This document shows, piece by piece, positions 44,124-53,150 of a stretch of 62,311 nt of DNA; positions within the stretch are counted from its first letter, which is position 1; each line of letters opens with the position of its first letter. The notes beneath the pieces are model-generated. The model worked only from the letters and a program-made list of their open reading frames with translations. It was not told the origin of the DNA and ran no database searches. Source of the DNA: an uncultured Bacillota bacterium (lineage in GTDB: Bacteria; Bacillota; Clostridia; Lachnospirales; Lachnospiraceae); assembly GCA_949291945.1 (NCBI GenBank), contig CASEXH010000023.1, positions 1 through 62,311 on the forward strand, read 5' to 3'. Position numbers and translations under genes: made by a program.

Positions 44124-45560
44124 ATGAGTGAACGCCGCAGAAGCAGTGAGAGAAGAAGGAGGCAGATGGAGGAGGAAAGACTCCATGAAGAAGAGAGGCG
44201 AAGGCGGATCGCCAGGGCCAGACGCCGCCGTCAGGTAATCAGACGACGTAGGATGATGGCACTGGGAATCCTGCTGGTAGTGGTGATTCTTATTGTGGTC
44301 GCAGCTGCTGCCATACATAGAAGAAACCAGGAGAGGAAACAACAGGAAGCAATTGAAAAACAGCAGCAGAAGGAGGCAGAAGCTCAGGAGGAGGCAGAGA
44401 ATAATACTCTCCATATAAGAGCCGTGGGGGACAATCTGATCCATGATGCTTTTATTGAAGCCGGCAGGGACAATGACTGGGATTTTGACTTTCTTTATGA
44501 GAACATCAAAGAAGATATTTCTGAAGCAGATCTGGCTTCTGTCAATCAGGAAACACCGCTGACGACAGACCATGAGAATGCTGCAGGTTATCCGAATTTT
44601 TACACTCCTTCAGAAGTAGGAGATGCTTTAGTGGATGCAGGGTTTGATATTGTTACCCAGGCAACGGAGCATGCCTTTGACCAGGAGGAGGCAGGAATCA
44701 GGGATACGATTTCGTTCTGGGAAGATGAGCACGAGAAAATAACTTTGCTGGGAATTCATGACAGCGAAAATGACTCCAGATATCAGATCATCGAAGAGAA
44801 AAATTTCAAGATTGCTGTTATGAATTACAGTACCATGCTAAGCGAGAATCATTCTATTCCTGATGATTCTTCCTATATGGTCAATCTTTATTCAGAAGAA
44901 AATGTCCAGGCAGATCTGGAGGAGGCAAAACAGGAGGCAGATGTAGCTATCGTATATCTTCATGGCGGACAGGACGAATCTGTGGAACCGGAAGAGAGAC
45001 TGAAAGAGAGAGTTCAATTTTTGGCTGAGCAGGGAGCCGATGTGATCATCTGTTCACATCCACATATCTTAAAAGGTTATGAACTGATAGAAAAACCGGA
45101 TGGAAAAGAAACCCTGGTATACTATTCCCTGGGAAATTTTGTCAGTGCTCAGTCCAGTCTGGAAAACCTTCTGGGAGGAATGGCTGACTTTACATTGAAG
45201 AAAGACGGAGATGAAGTTACAATAGACAGCTATTCTATGATTCCGCTGGTCATGCATTATAATGAGGATTATACAGAATGTTCTGTTTATAAACTGGAAG
45301 ATTATACAGATGAATTGGCTCAGGAACATGGTATCCACGAAGAAAGTCCGGAAGCAGACTTTTCAGTAGCTGCCCTGGAAGAAGCTGCTGATGAAGCCGG
45401 TGAGCTTCATACAGAATGGGACTTCCAGACGGAAGAGACCGATGATGAAGGCACAGAGGATAATACCGCAGATAGCGGCACAGACTCTGGAGGAGATAAT
45501 GAGGACAACAGCAGTACCGGACAAAACACTGCAGATAGCCAAAATACAGACGAGAATTGA
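44124..45560 (+). CDS. CapA family metallophosphatase-like surface protein
   Basis: This 478-residue protein begins with a highly Arg/Glu-rich cytoplasmic stretch of about 50 residues (SERRRSSERRRRQMEEERLH), then one anchor helix (MALGILLVVVILIVVAA). Next comes a CapA/PgsA-like calcineurin-fold domain (RAVGDNLIHD, YPNFYTPSEVGDALVDAGFD, YLHGGQDESVEPEERLK and CSHPHILKGYE), and finally a tail rich in Asp, Glu, Ser and Thr (SGTDSGGDNEDNSST). CapA proteins take part in poly-gamma-glutamate or capsule-related functions. No other capsule gene is nearby. ATG 44124 follows AAAGGA; a TTG at 44103 is less likely. Confidence 0.85.
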   Translation: MSERRRSSERRRRQMEEERLHEEERRRRIARARRRRQVIRRRRMMALGILLVVVILIVVAAAAIHRRNQERKQQEAIEKQQQKEAEAQEEAENNTLHIRAVGDNLIHDAFIEAGRDNDWDFDFLYENIKEDISEADLASVNQETPLTTDHENAAGYPNFYTPSEVGDALVDAGFDIVTQATEHAFDQEEAGIRDTISFWEDEHEKITLLGIHDSENDSRYQIIEEKNFKIAVMNYSTMLSENHSIPDDSSYMVNLYSEENVQADLEEAKQEADVAIVYLHGGQDESVEPEERLKERVQFLAEQGADVIICSHPHILKGYELIEKPDGKETLVYYSLGNFVSAQSSLENLLGGMADFTLKKDGDEVTIDSYSMIPLVMHYNEDYTECSVYKLEDYTDELAQEHGIHEESPEADFSVAALEEAADEAGELHTEWDFQTEETDDEGTEDNTADSGTDSGGDNEDNSSTGQNTADSQNTDEN

Positions 45561-45654
45561 CGGAATCTGTTATTTTGCTATCGGATTATACACAGGAATG
45601 GTCATCGGGCTGCCTAATAGATAAAATAAGACAATATATGCAGAAATGCGAAAG

Positions 45655-45706
45655 CAGAGGCTTTTCCGGAGAAGTAAAGAAATATTTTCCGGGAAAGCCT
45701 CTGTTT
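45655..45706. terminator. Hairpin between CapA and a minus-strand small ORF
   Basis: CAGAGGCTTTTCCGGA pairs with TTTCCGGGAAAGCCTCTG (one bulge). On the plus strand TTTCAG follows, so T content is low. It lies 95 bases after the CapA stop and 31 bases after the end of the minus-strand ORF, and could serve both. Confidence 0.6.
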
Positions 45707-45736
45707 CAGAAAGAATCTTTATACCGGAGGACAGAG

Positions 45737-45937
45737 TCAGGATTTATGAGAGCTGTCCCCTGTGATACAGTCCGGAGAAAAGGGCAGGATAGATTTATAA
45801 GAATCCAGCTGCTCCCGGGACTGAGGCAGAGAGGGGATCAATCCGGTTGCTTCGGTAGTTCCACAGCCGTCCAGATCATCTGCGGAAGTGGCCTCTACAT
45901 TATATTTGTCTTCCTTGGAGCGTGTTTTTTCTTTCAT
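45737..45937 (-). CDS. Small acidic protein, unknown function
   Basis: This 66-residue frame starts MKEKTRSKEDKYNVEATSADD. Its middle holds GTTEATGLIPSLPQSREQLDSY, reminiscent of short Lachnospiraceae proteins with a CTGLIP-type motif. ATG 45937 has a strong ribosome site (AGAAGGAGGTCATCTC), the main reason to consider it real. The longer frame to 45970 lacks a better site. A hairpin lies beyond its 3' end. No function can be assigned. Confidence 0.6.
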   Translation of the reverse strand: MKEKTRSKEDKYNVEATSADDLDGCGTTEATGLIPSLPQSREQLDSYKSILPFSPDCITGDSSHKS

Positions 45938-46008
45938 GAGATGACCTCCTTCTGCCCTTAGGATTTCCATAAATAAAGAATCTATGCAAAGTTACAGGAG
46001 AAAGAAAA

Positions 46009-46497
46009 ATGGGAAAACATAAAGAAAAAGAAATTAAAACCAATGCTATGAGAATTTTAGAAAAAAATAAAGTTCCTTATGAAACTATTCAGTATGAATG
46101 TGATGAATTTATAGATGGCCTTCATACAGCCCAGAAGACAGGTGCTCCTGTGGAGCAGTCCTTTAAAACTCTGGTGGTACAGGGGAAAAGCAAAGAGTAC
46201 TATGTTCTGGTGATTCCTATAGCAGAAGAGATTGACCTGAAAAAGGCGGCCAGAGTTCTGAATGAAAAATCTATAGAGATGATCCATGTAAAAGATATTA
46301 CAAAGGTAACCGGTTATGTAAGAGGAGGATGCAGCCCTCTGGGTATGAAAAAACAATACCCCACAGTTATCCACCGCTCTGCTCTGGAATATAATGAAAT
46401 CTATGTAAGCGGAGGGCGGATAGGAACTACCTTAAAGTTAAAGCCGGAAAATCTGGCAAAAACTGTAAAAGCAGGCTTTGAGGATATCACTGCCTGA
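46009..46497 (+). CDS. ybaK: Cys-tRNA(Pro) deacylase YbaK/EbsC
   Basis: This 162-residue protein removes cysteine wrongly attached to tRNA(Pro), protecting proteome accuracy. It has the YbaK fold with the conserved QSFKTLVVQGKSKEYYVLVIP strand, where Lys is catalytic, the KAARVLNEKSIEMI helix, the YVRGGCSPLGMKK loop and the GRIGTTLKLKPENL C-terminus. Length fits the family. It starts at ATG 46009 after CAGGAGAAAG. It is a single gene flanked by convergent units. Confidence 0.92.
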   Translation: MGKHKEKEIKTNAMRILEKNKVPYETIQYECDEFIDGLHTAQKTGAPVEQSFKTLVVQGKSKEYYVLVIPIAEEIDLKKAARVLNEKSIEMIHVKDITKVTGYVRGGCSPLGMKKQYPTVIHRSALEYNEIYVSGGRIGTTLKLKPENLAKTVKAGFEDITA

Positions 46498-46517
46498 GGA
46501 TCCCAGACTTCAAAAGT

Positions 46518-47132
46518 TCAGACTTGAAAAGCTTCCTTCAGGATATCAGCCAGGAGCTGATGTCCAAGAGGGGTAAGGTGGATACCGTCTGTGGTAACTG
46601 CCTCATATCCCAGTTCTTCGATTTTTCGGTTCAGAGGTTCCTGAGTAGGAATAAAATGGGCACCGTAGTTTTTGGCCAGTTTATGGATATTTTTAGACAT
46701 CTTTTTCTGCCAGGGGATCCAGTCCTGGTATTTGTCATCTTTTGGAAAAACAAAGGGTTCCAGGGTGATGACTTTAGCGCTTGTCTCCCGGGAAAGATCA
46801 AAAAGCATTTCATGGTAGGAGCGGATACTGTCTTCAAGAAGATACAGTTTATCCTGCCAGGAAGATTTGGAGCAGGCGATCATGCCGATATCATTGATCC
46901 CTACTAAAATACTTACATAATCAGGGCGGAGAGAAATACAATCGTGATGAAGACAACGTGCTACCCGTTCTGTAATATAACCGTCCACACCCCGGTTTAC
47001 AATACTCCACTTTCCTTCTGAACCCTTTATGGATTCAGAAAGTATATTCACATATCCATAGCCCAATTGATTAGGAGAGTTCTTTCTTCCTGCATCTGTA
47101 ATACTGTCACCTAAAAATATAATGATTCCCAT
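46518..47132 (-). CDS. SGNH/GDSL family hydrolase
   Basis: This 204-residue protein is an esterase/lipase-type hydrolase. The catalytic Ser is Ser10 in IFLGDSITDAG, the oxyanion block is SILVGINDIG, and the Asp-His pair sits in TDGIHLTPLGH. No signal peptide is visible, so it is probably cytoplasmic. It starts at ATG 47132 after AGAGGAG. Substrate is unknown (esters, acetylated sugars and similar are possible). It lies downstream of the Tad operon on the same strand, 79 bases after the FHA gene. Confidence 0.88.
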   Translation of the reverse strand: MGIIIFLGDSITDAGRKNSPNQLGYGYVNILSESIKGSEGKWSIVNRGVDGYITERVARCLHHDCISLRPDYVSILVGINDIGMIACSKSSWQDKLYLLEDSIRSYHEMLFDLSRETSAKVITLEPFVFPKDDKYQDWIPWQKKMSKNIHKLAKNYGAHFIPTQEPLNRKIEELGYEAVTTDGIHLTPLGHQLLADILKEAFQV

Positions 47133-47211
47133 AACATACTCCTCTTTATCCCCATAGGAATAGTATACTCTTACCCCTTATTCTAACTGAAAATCCATCG
47201 TATTGCAAACG

Positions 47212-48573
47212 CTAATTTTCAGAGCGGGGATTTAAAGGCTGGGAATGGGGAAAAGTATAGCGGAAATCTTCTTTTGCGAAACTGATGATATCATTATCTT
47301 TCAGAAGAAACTTTTCTTCTGGATCCAAGGGAATCCCATTGATCAGAGTTCCGTTTTTGGAGTTCAGATCTACTGCATAATAATGATCTCCTTCATGCAG
47401 GATACGGGCATGTATTCGGCTGACAGTAGGCACGTCAAGGTAAATATCGGCAGAAGCGGCCCATTTCCCGATAAGAGTCTGCTCCTTTTCCAGAGAAAAG
47501 ACTTTTCCGGCATTGTTTCCCAAGCCGGTAAGAAGGGGAACAGAAGTTTCCGGTTCTTTTAAAAGGACGGTAAGAGACTCTGAAATTATTTTTTCTTCTT
47601 GTTCTCCTTTTTGGAGCTTCGAAGGAAAAGGAGTGGGAGAATGGGGAAAGAAAGAGAGTTCTCCGGGATCAGGAGAATTGGTATTTTTTTCGAGGACCGG
47701 AGGCGAAGGATTCTTTTTCTTTCTGATCAGAAAAATATATACAAAAATCCCAAGACCTGAGAAAAAAAGAAAGACGATCAGGAAGAGCATAAGCTGGAAA
47801 AGAGAAAAAAGACGAAAATGCCAAAAGAGAAAGACAAGAGCACATAACAGAAAGATTCCTGCGATTCCGCCCCAAATTCCATAGGAAACAGGATTTTCTT
47901 CCTCTTCGCTGTAGAATTCGTCTAATATTTTTTGCCGCTCTTTTTCTCGGGCTTCTTTTTCAGAATCTTCCATATGAGAAAAATTTGGGCTTTCTTCCTG
48001 TAAAACAGTATCCGTCGGACTCTCTCGTGGGTCTGCCTCCCACAGGAGTTTTTTTACAACTGCCGGACGTATGTTTTCTTCTGCGGCCTCTTTATAAACC
48101 CCATACCCCAGGGCGACCGCTCCTTTATCTTTATGATCGATCCTGGGAAGAAAATATTCGGTCAATGCCTGAAAATCTTTTCCTTTTTCTCTGATACGAT
48201 AGGGAAACCAGATAAACCGGTAATTCCCTGACTGGGTTTCCCGATAGAGATAAGAAGGATCCAAAAGAAGAAAATCCGTATCTAAAAGATATTCGCCTAG
48301 GATTTCCCAGAGATTCAGCCAGCTTTGAAGGATCTCTTCCAGATCTTCTCGGGCAAACTTTTCTTTCTCAAAAAGATTTTTCAGTGACTGGCAGCCTGTG
48401 ATATCATAGCAAAAAAATTCTTCGCCGTTCAGCCGCTGGATCTTGCAGGAGAGGAGACCGGGAATGGTATTTTCCAGAAAGATGGCTTTCTGATAGTGCT
48501 GTCCGGCTATTTGGGAATCCTCGCTGAGGATCAGGTAGCTGAATCCCCGATTTCTTTTGTAACTCACTTCCAT
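47212..48573 (-). CDS. DUF6382-FHA domain membrane protein, last gene of the Tad operon
   Basis: This 453-residue protein has an N-terminal DUF6382-like domain (about 1-190), a charged linker and two adjacent membrane helices (about 228-250 and 256-280). A linker and a C-terminal FHA domain (about 355-440, with PTVSRIHARIL and LNSKNGTLINGIPL) complete it. FHA domains bind phosphothreonine, so the protein probably relays a Ser/Thr kinase signal to the pilus machinery. It starts at ATG 48573 after AAGGAGTG, 18 bases after the TadE-like gene. Confidence 0.85.
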   Translation of the reverse strand: MEVSYKRNRGFSYLILSEDSQIAGQHYQKAIFLENTIPGLLSCKIQRLNGEEFFCYDITGCQSLKNLFEKEKFAREDLEEILQSWLNLWEILGEYLLDTDFLLLDPSYLYRETQSGNYRFIWFPYRIREKGKDFQALTEYFLPRIDHKDKGAVALGYGVYKEAAEENIRPAVVKKLLWEADPRESPTDTVLQEESPNFSHMEDSEKEAREKERQKILDEFYSEEEENPVSYGIWGGIAGIFLLCALVFLFWHFRLFSLFQLMLFLIVFLFFSGLGIFVYIFLIRKKKNPSPPVLEKNTNSPDPGELSFFPHSPTPFPSKLQKGEQEEKIISESLTVLLKEPETSVPLLTGLGNNAGKVFSLEKEQTLIGKWAASADIYLDVPTVSRIHARILHEGDHYYAVDLNSKNGTLINGIPLDPEEKFLLKDNDIISFAKEDFRYTFPHSQPLNPRSEN

Positions 48574-48591
48574 TAATCATCACACTCCTTA

Positions 48592-48999
48592 TCAGGGATC
48601 CTTTGCTGTTTGTATCAGATTCTGCGCCTTCTCAACTTTTTCAATGAAAAGTACTGGACGTATCACTTTGCTTTTTAAGGTTTTGCTCTGCTGCCATCTG
48701 AGATTCCAGAAGGGTATGCGGATCGTGTGAGAGAAGCTGGCGGTAATTTCCCTTTTACTCCCAGAAACTGAAAAGTAGTCTCCCCTTCCCTGAAGTCTGC
48801 CGGTGGCTTCCGTAACGCCGTCTCCAGCCTTGCTCACTGCACAGGAACTGCCATACACTGCAGCCTCAGCCAGAGAGGCAGTATCCCGTATCCGGGTATA
48901 AGTTCCAATAAGCAAAAAGAGGGCAGAAAAGATCACAAGCAGCCAGATGCCGGCAAGCAGAGCCATTTCTACAGTGTAACTTCCTTTATATTTTTTCAT
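48592..48999 (-). CDS. TadE-like minor pseudopilin
   Basis: This 135-residue protein has the short basic start MKKYKGSYTVEMALLAG, where the Glu five residues after the cleavage region is typical of pseudopilins, followed by a single hydrophobic helix of about 20 residues and a small extracytoplasmic part. The ATG is at 48999 because GAAAGGA precedes it and the longer frame is unsupported. It overlaps the prepilin peptidase gene by four bases and probably is a substrate of that peptidase. Function: a minor subunit or tether of the Tad pilus. Confidence 0.78.
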   Translation of the reverse strand: MKKYKGSYTVEMALLAGIWLLVIFSALFLLIGTYTRIRDTASLAEAAVYGSSCAVSKAGDGVTEATGRLQGRGDYFSVSGSKREITASFSHTIRIPFWNLRWQQSKTLKSKVIRPVLFIEKVEKAQNLIQTAKDP

Positions 49000-49451
49000 G
49001 AATATCCTTTCATCCAAAAATATCCGCCTGCCAATCCTGTTAATAAAAAGGGAATAAAAGGAATTTCCAGACTTTTCTTTCTGCCAAAAAGCAGAAGGGC
49101 CAGGACTGCGGCAAGGAATATTCCAAGAAGCCCTGCAAAAAAGATACCGATACATTCCCAGAATCCCAGAGACAGGCCGATAAACAGCAAAATCAGACCA
49201 TCGCCGTATCCTACAGCTTCCCTGGTGATCCTGGCCAGAATAAGGAGAAAGATGCCGGGCAGCAGGCCGGCAAGAAGCCGAAAGATTAAAACCAGAAGAT
49301 CATCTTCCGGTGAGAACAATTTCCAAATACTTATTGCTGTAGCCAGTATTCCATATACTTTTAATTTCCACAGGGAAACCTCTTTTTCCCGTATATCCTG
49401 GATGCTGCAAAAGGCAAGCATAACCGCATTTACCATCCATTCTAAACCCAT
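48996..49451 (-). CDS. Prepilin peptidase, A24 family (second copy)
   Basis: This 151-residue membrane protein has the two catalytic aspartates of A24 peptidases, in CSIQDIREKEV and in VGYGDGLILLFIGLSLG, with about six helices. It cleaves leader peptides of Flp and TadE-type pseudopilins. ATG 49451 follows GGGAGGATTTTT; the long upstream extension runs into the preceding gene and is not coding. This is one of two such peptidases in the operon (the other is at 56117-56629). Confidence 0.82.
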   Translation of the reverse strand: MGLEWMVNAVMLAFCSIQDIREKEVSLWKLKVYGILATAISIWKLFSPEDDLLVLIFRLLAGLLPGIFLLILARITREAVGYGDGLILLFIGLSLGFWECIGIFFAGLLGIFLAAVLALLLFGRKKSLEIPFIPFLLTGLAGGYFWMKGYS

Positions 49452-49465
49452 AAAAATCCTCCCTT

Positions 49466-50296
49466 CTAGTGTGGTACAGCGCATCTGCTGCAGGCCCTCA
49501 GCCCTTCTATATCGGACTTTCTTACTGCCGTTACGGTCCTGGTCAGTCCCGGGCAGCTTCTGGTACTGTGGCAGCAGCTGCCTGTTCTTGTGATATAGAC
49601 AAAACTTGCTACAGTACCGTTTTTCATGCATTTTTCGCAGGGATAATAATGCTCCCCATATTGATTTGTCTGGTTTTCAACGCCTGATTTCGATACTCTG
49701 GTTATGGACAATGCCAGATGGGTACAGTCCCTGGAAGTGTGATAGACACTTTCCCATTCGGCAATGTAGGCCATATCCCCTGAAGGCGGACCGGAATGGA
49801 GACTGCCGTTATAGCCTGTCCAGGCCCGGGCCTGTCCCAGCAGCTGGATCCTGGCAGGAAATATCCGGAAGAGACCGCCGGGCCCCGTATAGAGAAAAGA
49901 GGCTTTTAAGGTGACAGTATCATCCTGAAATCCTGAACCGATAAGGACAAATCCGTTGACCCCACCCTGGATTCCTGTGAGATTTTCATGTTCTAAAACA
50001 GCCCGTACCTTTCCTGTTCCATAGGCAATACACACTGCATCGGTTACAACGCCAACCGGCGAACTATTGTTTTCTTCCTGGCAATAAGCATACATGCCCA
50101 GTTCCTTTGCACCTTCGCACAGGGAAGTCTGCACCAGAGTACAGATCCGATATAAATCTAAAATACATATAAAAGCAGTGACCAGCAGAAAAAAGAGAGG
50201 CAGAATAAAGGCGCTTTCTACTGTTAGACTTCCTTTATACCGAAGAGAGCTGCCCTCCTTCCTTTTATTTTGCTGTGCTTTCAACAGAAATTCCAT
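49466..50296 (-). CDS. TadE-like protein with duplicated Cys/His module
   Basis: This 276-residue protein has a TadE-like start, KGSLTVESAFILPLFFLLVTAFICILDL (about 19-47), so it is a pseudopilin-like membrane protein with an extracytoplasmic body. The C-terminal ~95 residues carry two copies of one pattern. Copy 1 is WESVYHTSRDCTHLALS ending in YPCEKC. Copy 2 is FVYITRTGSCCHSTRSCPGL ending in ACSRC. Each places a Tyr-x-Thr-like strand, a His, a Cys and a final CxxC, suggesting a small metal site or disulfides. ATG 50296 follows AGGAGGAGG. Confidence 0.75.
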   Translation of the reverse strand: MEFLLKAQQNKRKEGSSLRYKGSLTVESAFILPLFFLLVTAFICILDLYRICTLVQTSLCEGAKELGMYAYCQEENNSSPVGVVTDAVCIAYGTGKVRAVLEHENLTGIQGGVNGFVLIGSGFQDDTVTLKASFLYTGPGGLFRIFPARIQLLGQARAWTGYNGSLHSGPPSGDMAYIAEWESVYHTSRDCTHLALSITRVSKSGVENQTNQYGEHYYPCEKCMKNGTVASFVYITRTGSCCHSTRSCPGLTRTVTAVRKSDIEGLRACSRCAVPH

Positions 50297-50313
50297 GTTC
50301 TGCCTCCTCCTTT

Positions 50314-51684
50314 TTACATTTCATAAGTGTAAAACCGTTCTCCCTGCCATTGCTGTTCTTCAGGACCGGAAATCAAAAAGCTTATAGAAAGGGCATCCAG
50401 ACAGGCATCAAAAGCAAAGTTTTCCCTTCCCTGTATCGACCGGATATTCTGTTCGATCATATCCATACAGCGCAGAGTAAGAGTATCCGCTGATGAGAAA
50501 GAAAGGAGAAGAAAAAGATATTCCCGATAATCCAATCCCGAGGAGCCGGAAGAAGAATCCTCTGTGCTCAGATGATTAAGGTGTGTTTTCCAGGAGGTAC
50601 TGTCCTTCACCAGCGGAACAGTTCCGCCCGACAGCAGTGTTTTTACATCGCAGATACTTTCTATATATGCCCATCCGGCGGCCAACACTCCCTGCACCAA
50701 AGTCATACCTTCCGGAATCAGAAGCAGTAAGGAGAGGGCAGAGGCACAGGCCTGGAGTTCGGCCCGCTTTTGACCGTCAGTATACAGAAAGGCAATATTG
50801 GAAGCTTCCCTGAGAAGCAGAAGCCGGTTTACCACATATTGGAGGTTTTCCTGGTCACTGTCCTTTCCGCCCAGGACATATTCTGCCTGATAGGCCAGGC
50901 TGCCGCTGTGGTTTTCATGGGTATAATAGCTGAGAGTATCCAGAATATATTCCTGTATCAACAGCTTATCTGCTGCAGAAGATTTTTCTGTTGAAAGGGC
51001 CAGTTCACCCATTCCCATGGCTATTTCCCTTTTAGAAAGAAGAGACTGCCGGTCCAGGGATTTTTCTGATAAACTGCCTCCTTCCGGCAGCACCAGTCCA
51101 AGAAATCCATGACTGCGGATATTTTCTATGATTTCCAGCGGATTATTAGCCTCAGATATTTCTTCCATTGGAGCTTCCTGAGCAATGGGAGCTTCCTTAA
51201 AACCGCCTTCCTGGACTTTTTCCTGTTCCTCCATAACCGCTTTGTTTTGATTCAGCTGTTTCTTTATGAACTCTATTCCTTTGCTTCCAAGATTATCCTT
51301 CATATAGCGGATGATCTGTGCCCGTACAGCTGCTCCATTGTTGTCCGTAGCCAGCCGGAAGCCATTTACGCCGCAGGCATCCAGATGGCAGGAAGAAAGT
51401 CCGGAGGAAAGGACAGGCTGGGCAAATGATTCTGCCTGTGTAAGAAGCTGAGAAAGGTTAAGAGCATTTTCGCCATAACCGCCGTCCAGAAAAAAGAGAT
51501 GGTACTCTTTTAGAAGATCCCGGTCATATTGTGCGAAGAGGGAATACATGGCAGTATCCATGGCGTTTACAGCCTGAACCCTGCCGCCGTTGATTTTGGA
51601 AGAACGGATACATGCCCCTAGAAGAGAAAGAAATACCAGAAGCAGCAGACACATGGTGCAGGTTATACTTCCTTTGATTTTCAT
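50314..51684 (-). CDS. DUF5702-type Tad pilus-associated protein
   Basis: This 456-residue protein begins with MKIKGSITCTMCLLLLVFLSLLGAC, a pseudopilin-like hydrophobic start, followed by a large extracytoplasmic region beginning SKINGGRVQAVNAMDTAMYSLFAQYDRDLLKEYHLFFLDG. That segment and size match DUF5702 proteins found in Tad operons. The ATG is placed at 51684 because the upstream open frame is antisense-like noise. The ribosome site is weak. It probably is a TadG-like adhesin or assembly partner. Confidence 0.75.
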   Translation of the reverse strand: MKIKGSITCTMCLLLLVFLSLLGACIRSSKINGGRVQAVNAMDTAMYSLFAQYDRDLLKEYHLFFLDGGYGENALNLSQLLTQAESFAQPVLSSGLSSCHLDACGVNGFRLATDNNGAAVRAQIIRYMKDNLGSKGIEFIKKQLNQNKAVMEEQEKVQEGGFKEAPIAQEAPMEEISEANNPLEIIENIRSHGFLGLVLPEGGSLSEKSLDRQSLLSKREIAMGMGELALSTEKSSAADKLLIQEYILDTLSYYTHENHSGSLAYQAEYVLGGKDSDQENLQYVVNRLLLLREASNIAFLYTDGQKRAELQACASALSLLLLIPEGMTLVQGVLAAGWAYIESICDVKTLLSGGTVPLVKDSTSWKTHLNHLSTEDSSSGSSGLDYREYLFLLLSFSSADTLTLRCMDMIEQNIRSIQGRENFAFDACLDALSISFLISGPEEQQWQGERFYTYEM

Positions 51685-51719
51685 AGTCTTGCCCCATTTG
51701 CAGCCTAGTGTAGTGAAAT

Positions 51720-51887
51720 TTAAATACTGTTGCTTTGACTGGTGATTTTTGAAAGGATATTTTGCACCAGACTGGTAAGCTGTTCTTTGAAGATGATGAC
51801 CAGTCCGATGAGCACCACCAATATTAATATGATTTCCACAACGCCGACAGCGTCTTCTTCCATCCATAATTCTTTCAGGAGATTCAT
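51720..51887 (-). CDS. Flp-type pilin subunit
   Basis: This 55-residue protein reads MNLLKELWMEEDAVGVVEII and continues as one hydrophobic helix (LILVVLIGLVIIFKEQL). That is a short class III leader, a Gly-Val-Val-Glu start of the mature protein and a single helix: a Flp pilin precursor. ATG 51887 is chosen because AGGAGGTGG precedes it. It is probably the main subunit of the pilus, cleaved by one of the two prepilin peptidases. Confidence 0.82.
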   Translation of the reverse strand: MNLLKELWMEEDAVGVVEIILILVVLIGLVIIFKEQLTSLVQNILSKITSQSNSI

Positions 51888-51926
51888 AACATCTCCACCT
51901 CCTCTCGTTGTGAGTTCTTTCATGAT

Positions 51927-53150
51927 TTAAAAGAAATTTATAAATGCGGGAACCATAAGTATGATGAATACAACTAAGAGTTGGAGAATCATTGGCAGCA
52001 GCAGCTTGGTAGTAGCCTCTTCTCCCTGAATCCTGGCTCTTCTGAGCCGTTCTTCTCCGGCAGATACAGCTTCTCTTTCCAAAAGATCTAAAATACTCTG
52101 GTTCCCTTTTTTTAAATTCTGCACCAACAGAACAGACAATATCTTGTATTCTGCAAGACCGCAGCGTCTGCCCAGTCTTTCATAAGCATCTTTTTCATAA
52201 ACGCCTCTTTCCATTTCAAGACAGGTTTTGACCAATTCTTCATAGGCATACCGGGTTCCGATAAGAGCGGATTCCTTTCTTTTCAGATAGTCAGCAGCCA
52301 GTTTTTCCATAGATTTCCGGATACTGAGACCAGCTTTGAGAAAAAGGATCAGCTTCTGTATAATATCTGGATAATCCCTTTCCATTTGCCGGGAGCGCAG
52401 GATCTGAGCCTGCTTTTCTTTTTCTCTTGTCAGGGGAAAGACCCCAAGGCCAAGAAGCAGGGATAAAAGACAGATGATCCAGCTGTCCCGGTCCCGGACT
52501 ATTTGGTAGTTTATTTTGGTTCCTTCTATCACAGCTGGAAGAAGCAGTTCTTTTTCCGTTTCGTCACTGATATTTTCTGCTTCCTGCTGGATATTTTTTT
52601 CTAATAACTGTACTTCTGAGAGCGACGGAGGAAAAACTGTCGGATGCTTTTCCCATACCAGTTGGTTTTCTCCTATAGAAATGGCACACCGGAGAGTTAC
52701 CTGACAGCCTTCTTTGGGAATCTCTTCTCCAAGCTTCCCGTCCCAGCTGAGTATATCCGGGGCATCGGTACTCCAGAAAAATTCTGCGGGATTTTCTGTC
52801 AGAGCAGAAGGAAGATCCAGATCTCTTTTCAGACAGTTCTTATCAGAAATGTTTTCCTGGTACCATCTGGAAAGAAATGAATCGGCTTCTTTGAGATAGG
52901 ATTCAATCTGGGAGGGAGAATACTGCTGCTCCGCCACTGTGATCTGAATTTTTTCTGTCCCATTTTCTGTAGATATGCGCAAGGTTTCCTCATAGGCCCC
53001 CTGGCCGAAAGCTTTTCTGGGCAGAGCCTGAGTAGCGGAAGAGGCATTTTCCCGCAGGAACATTCCGATTCCAAGAAGATTTCCGCAGAGAATAATAGCT
53101 AGAGACAGGAAGAGTTCTTTCTTTTGCTTTTTCGGCAGTTTAAATTTCAA
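51927..53150 (-). CDS. Tad secretion inner-membrane protein, TadC-like
   Basis: This roughly 407-residue protein has one N-terminal helix (LFLSLAIILCGNLLGIGMFL), a large extracytoplasmic region of about 170 residues, and a C-terminal type II secretion F-type domain (IIQKLILFLKAGLSIRKSMEKLA and AEYKILSVLLVQNLKKGNQS), ending in a hydrophobic helix. The TTG at 53150 is the likely start, just inside the upstream TadB gene. The longer frame to 53183 would also begin with TTG. TadC pairs with TadB to form the assembly platform. Confidence 0.78.
   Translation of the reverse strand: MKFKLPKKQKKELFLSLAIILCGNLLGIGMFLRENASSATQALPRKAFGQGAYEETLRISTENGTEKIQITVAEQQYSPSQIESYLKEADSFLSRWYQENISDKNCLKRDLDLPSALTENPAEFFWSTDAPDILSWDGKLGEEIPKEGCQVTLRCAISIGENQLVWEKHPTVFPPSLSEVQLLEKNIQQEAENISDETEKELLLPAVIEGTKINYQIVRDRDSWIICLLSLLLGLGVFPLTREKEKQAQILRSRQMERDYPDIIQKLILFLKAGLSIRKSMEKLAADYLKRKESALIGTRYAYEELVKTCLEMERGVYEKDAYERLGRRCGLAEYKILSVLLVQNLKKGNQSILDLLEREAVSAGEERLRRARIQGEEATTKLLLPMILQLLVVFIILMVPAFINFF

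Noticed and set aside
49452..49631. N-terminal extension of the second prepilin peptidase
   Set aside because: The extension overlaps the neighbouring TadE-like gene out of frame, and ATG 49451 has a good ribosome site and fits the A24 length.
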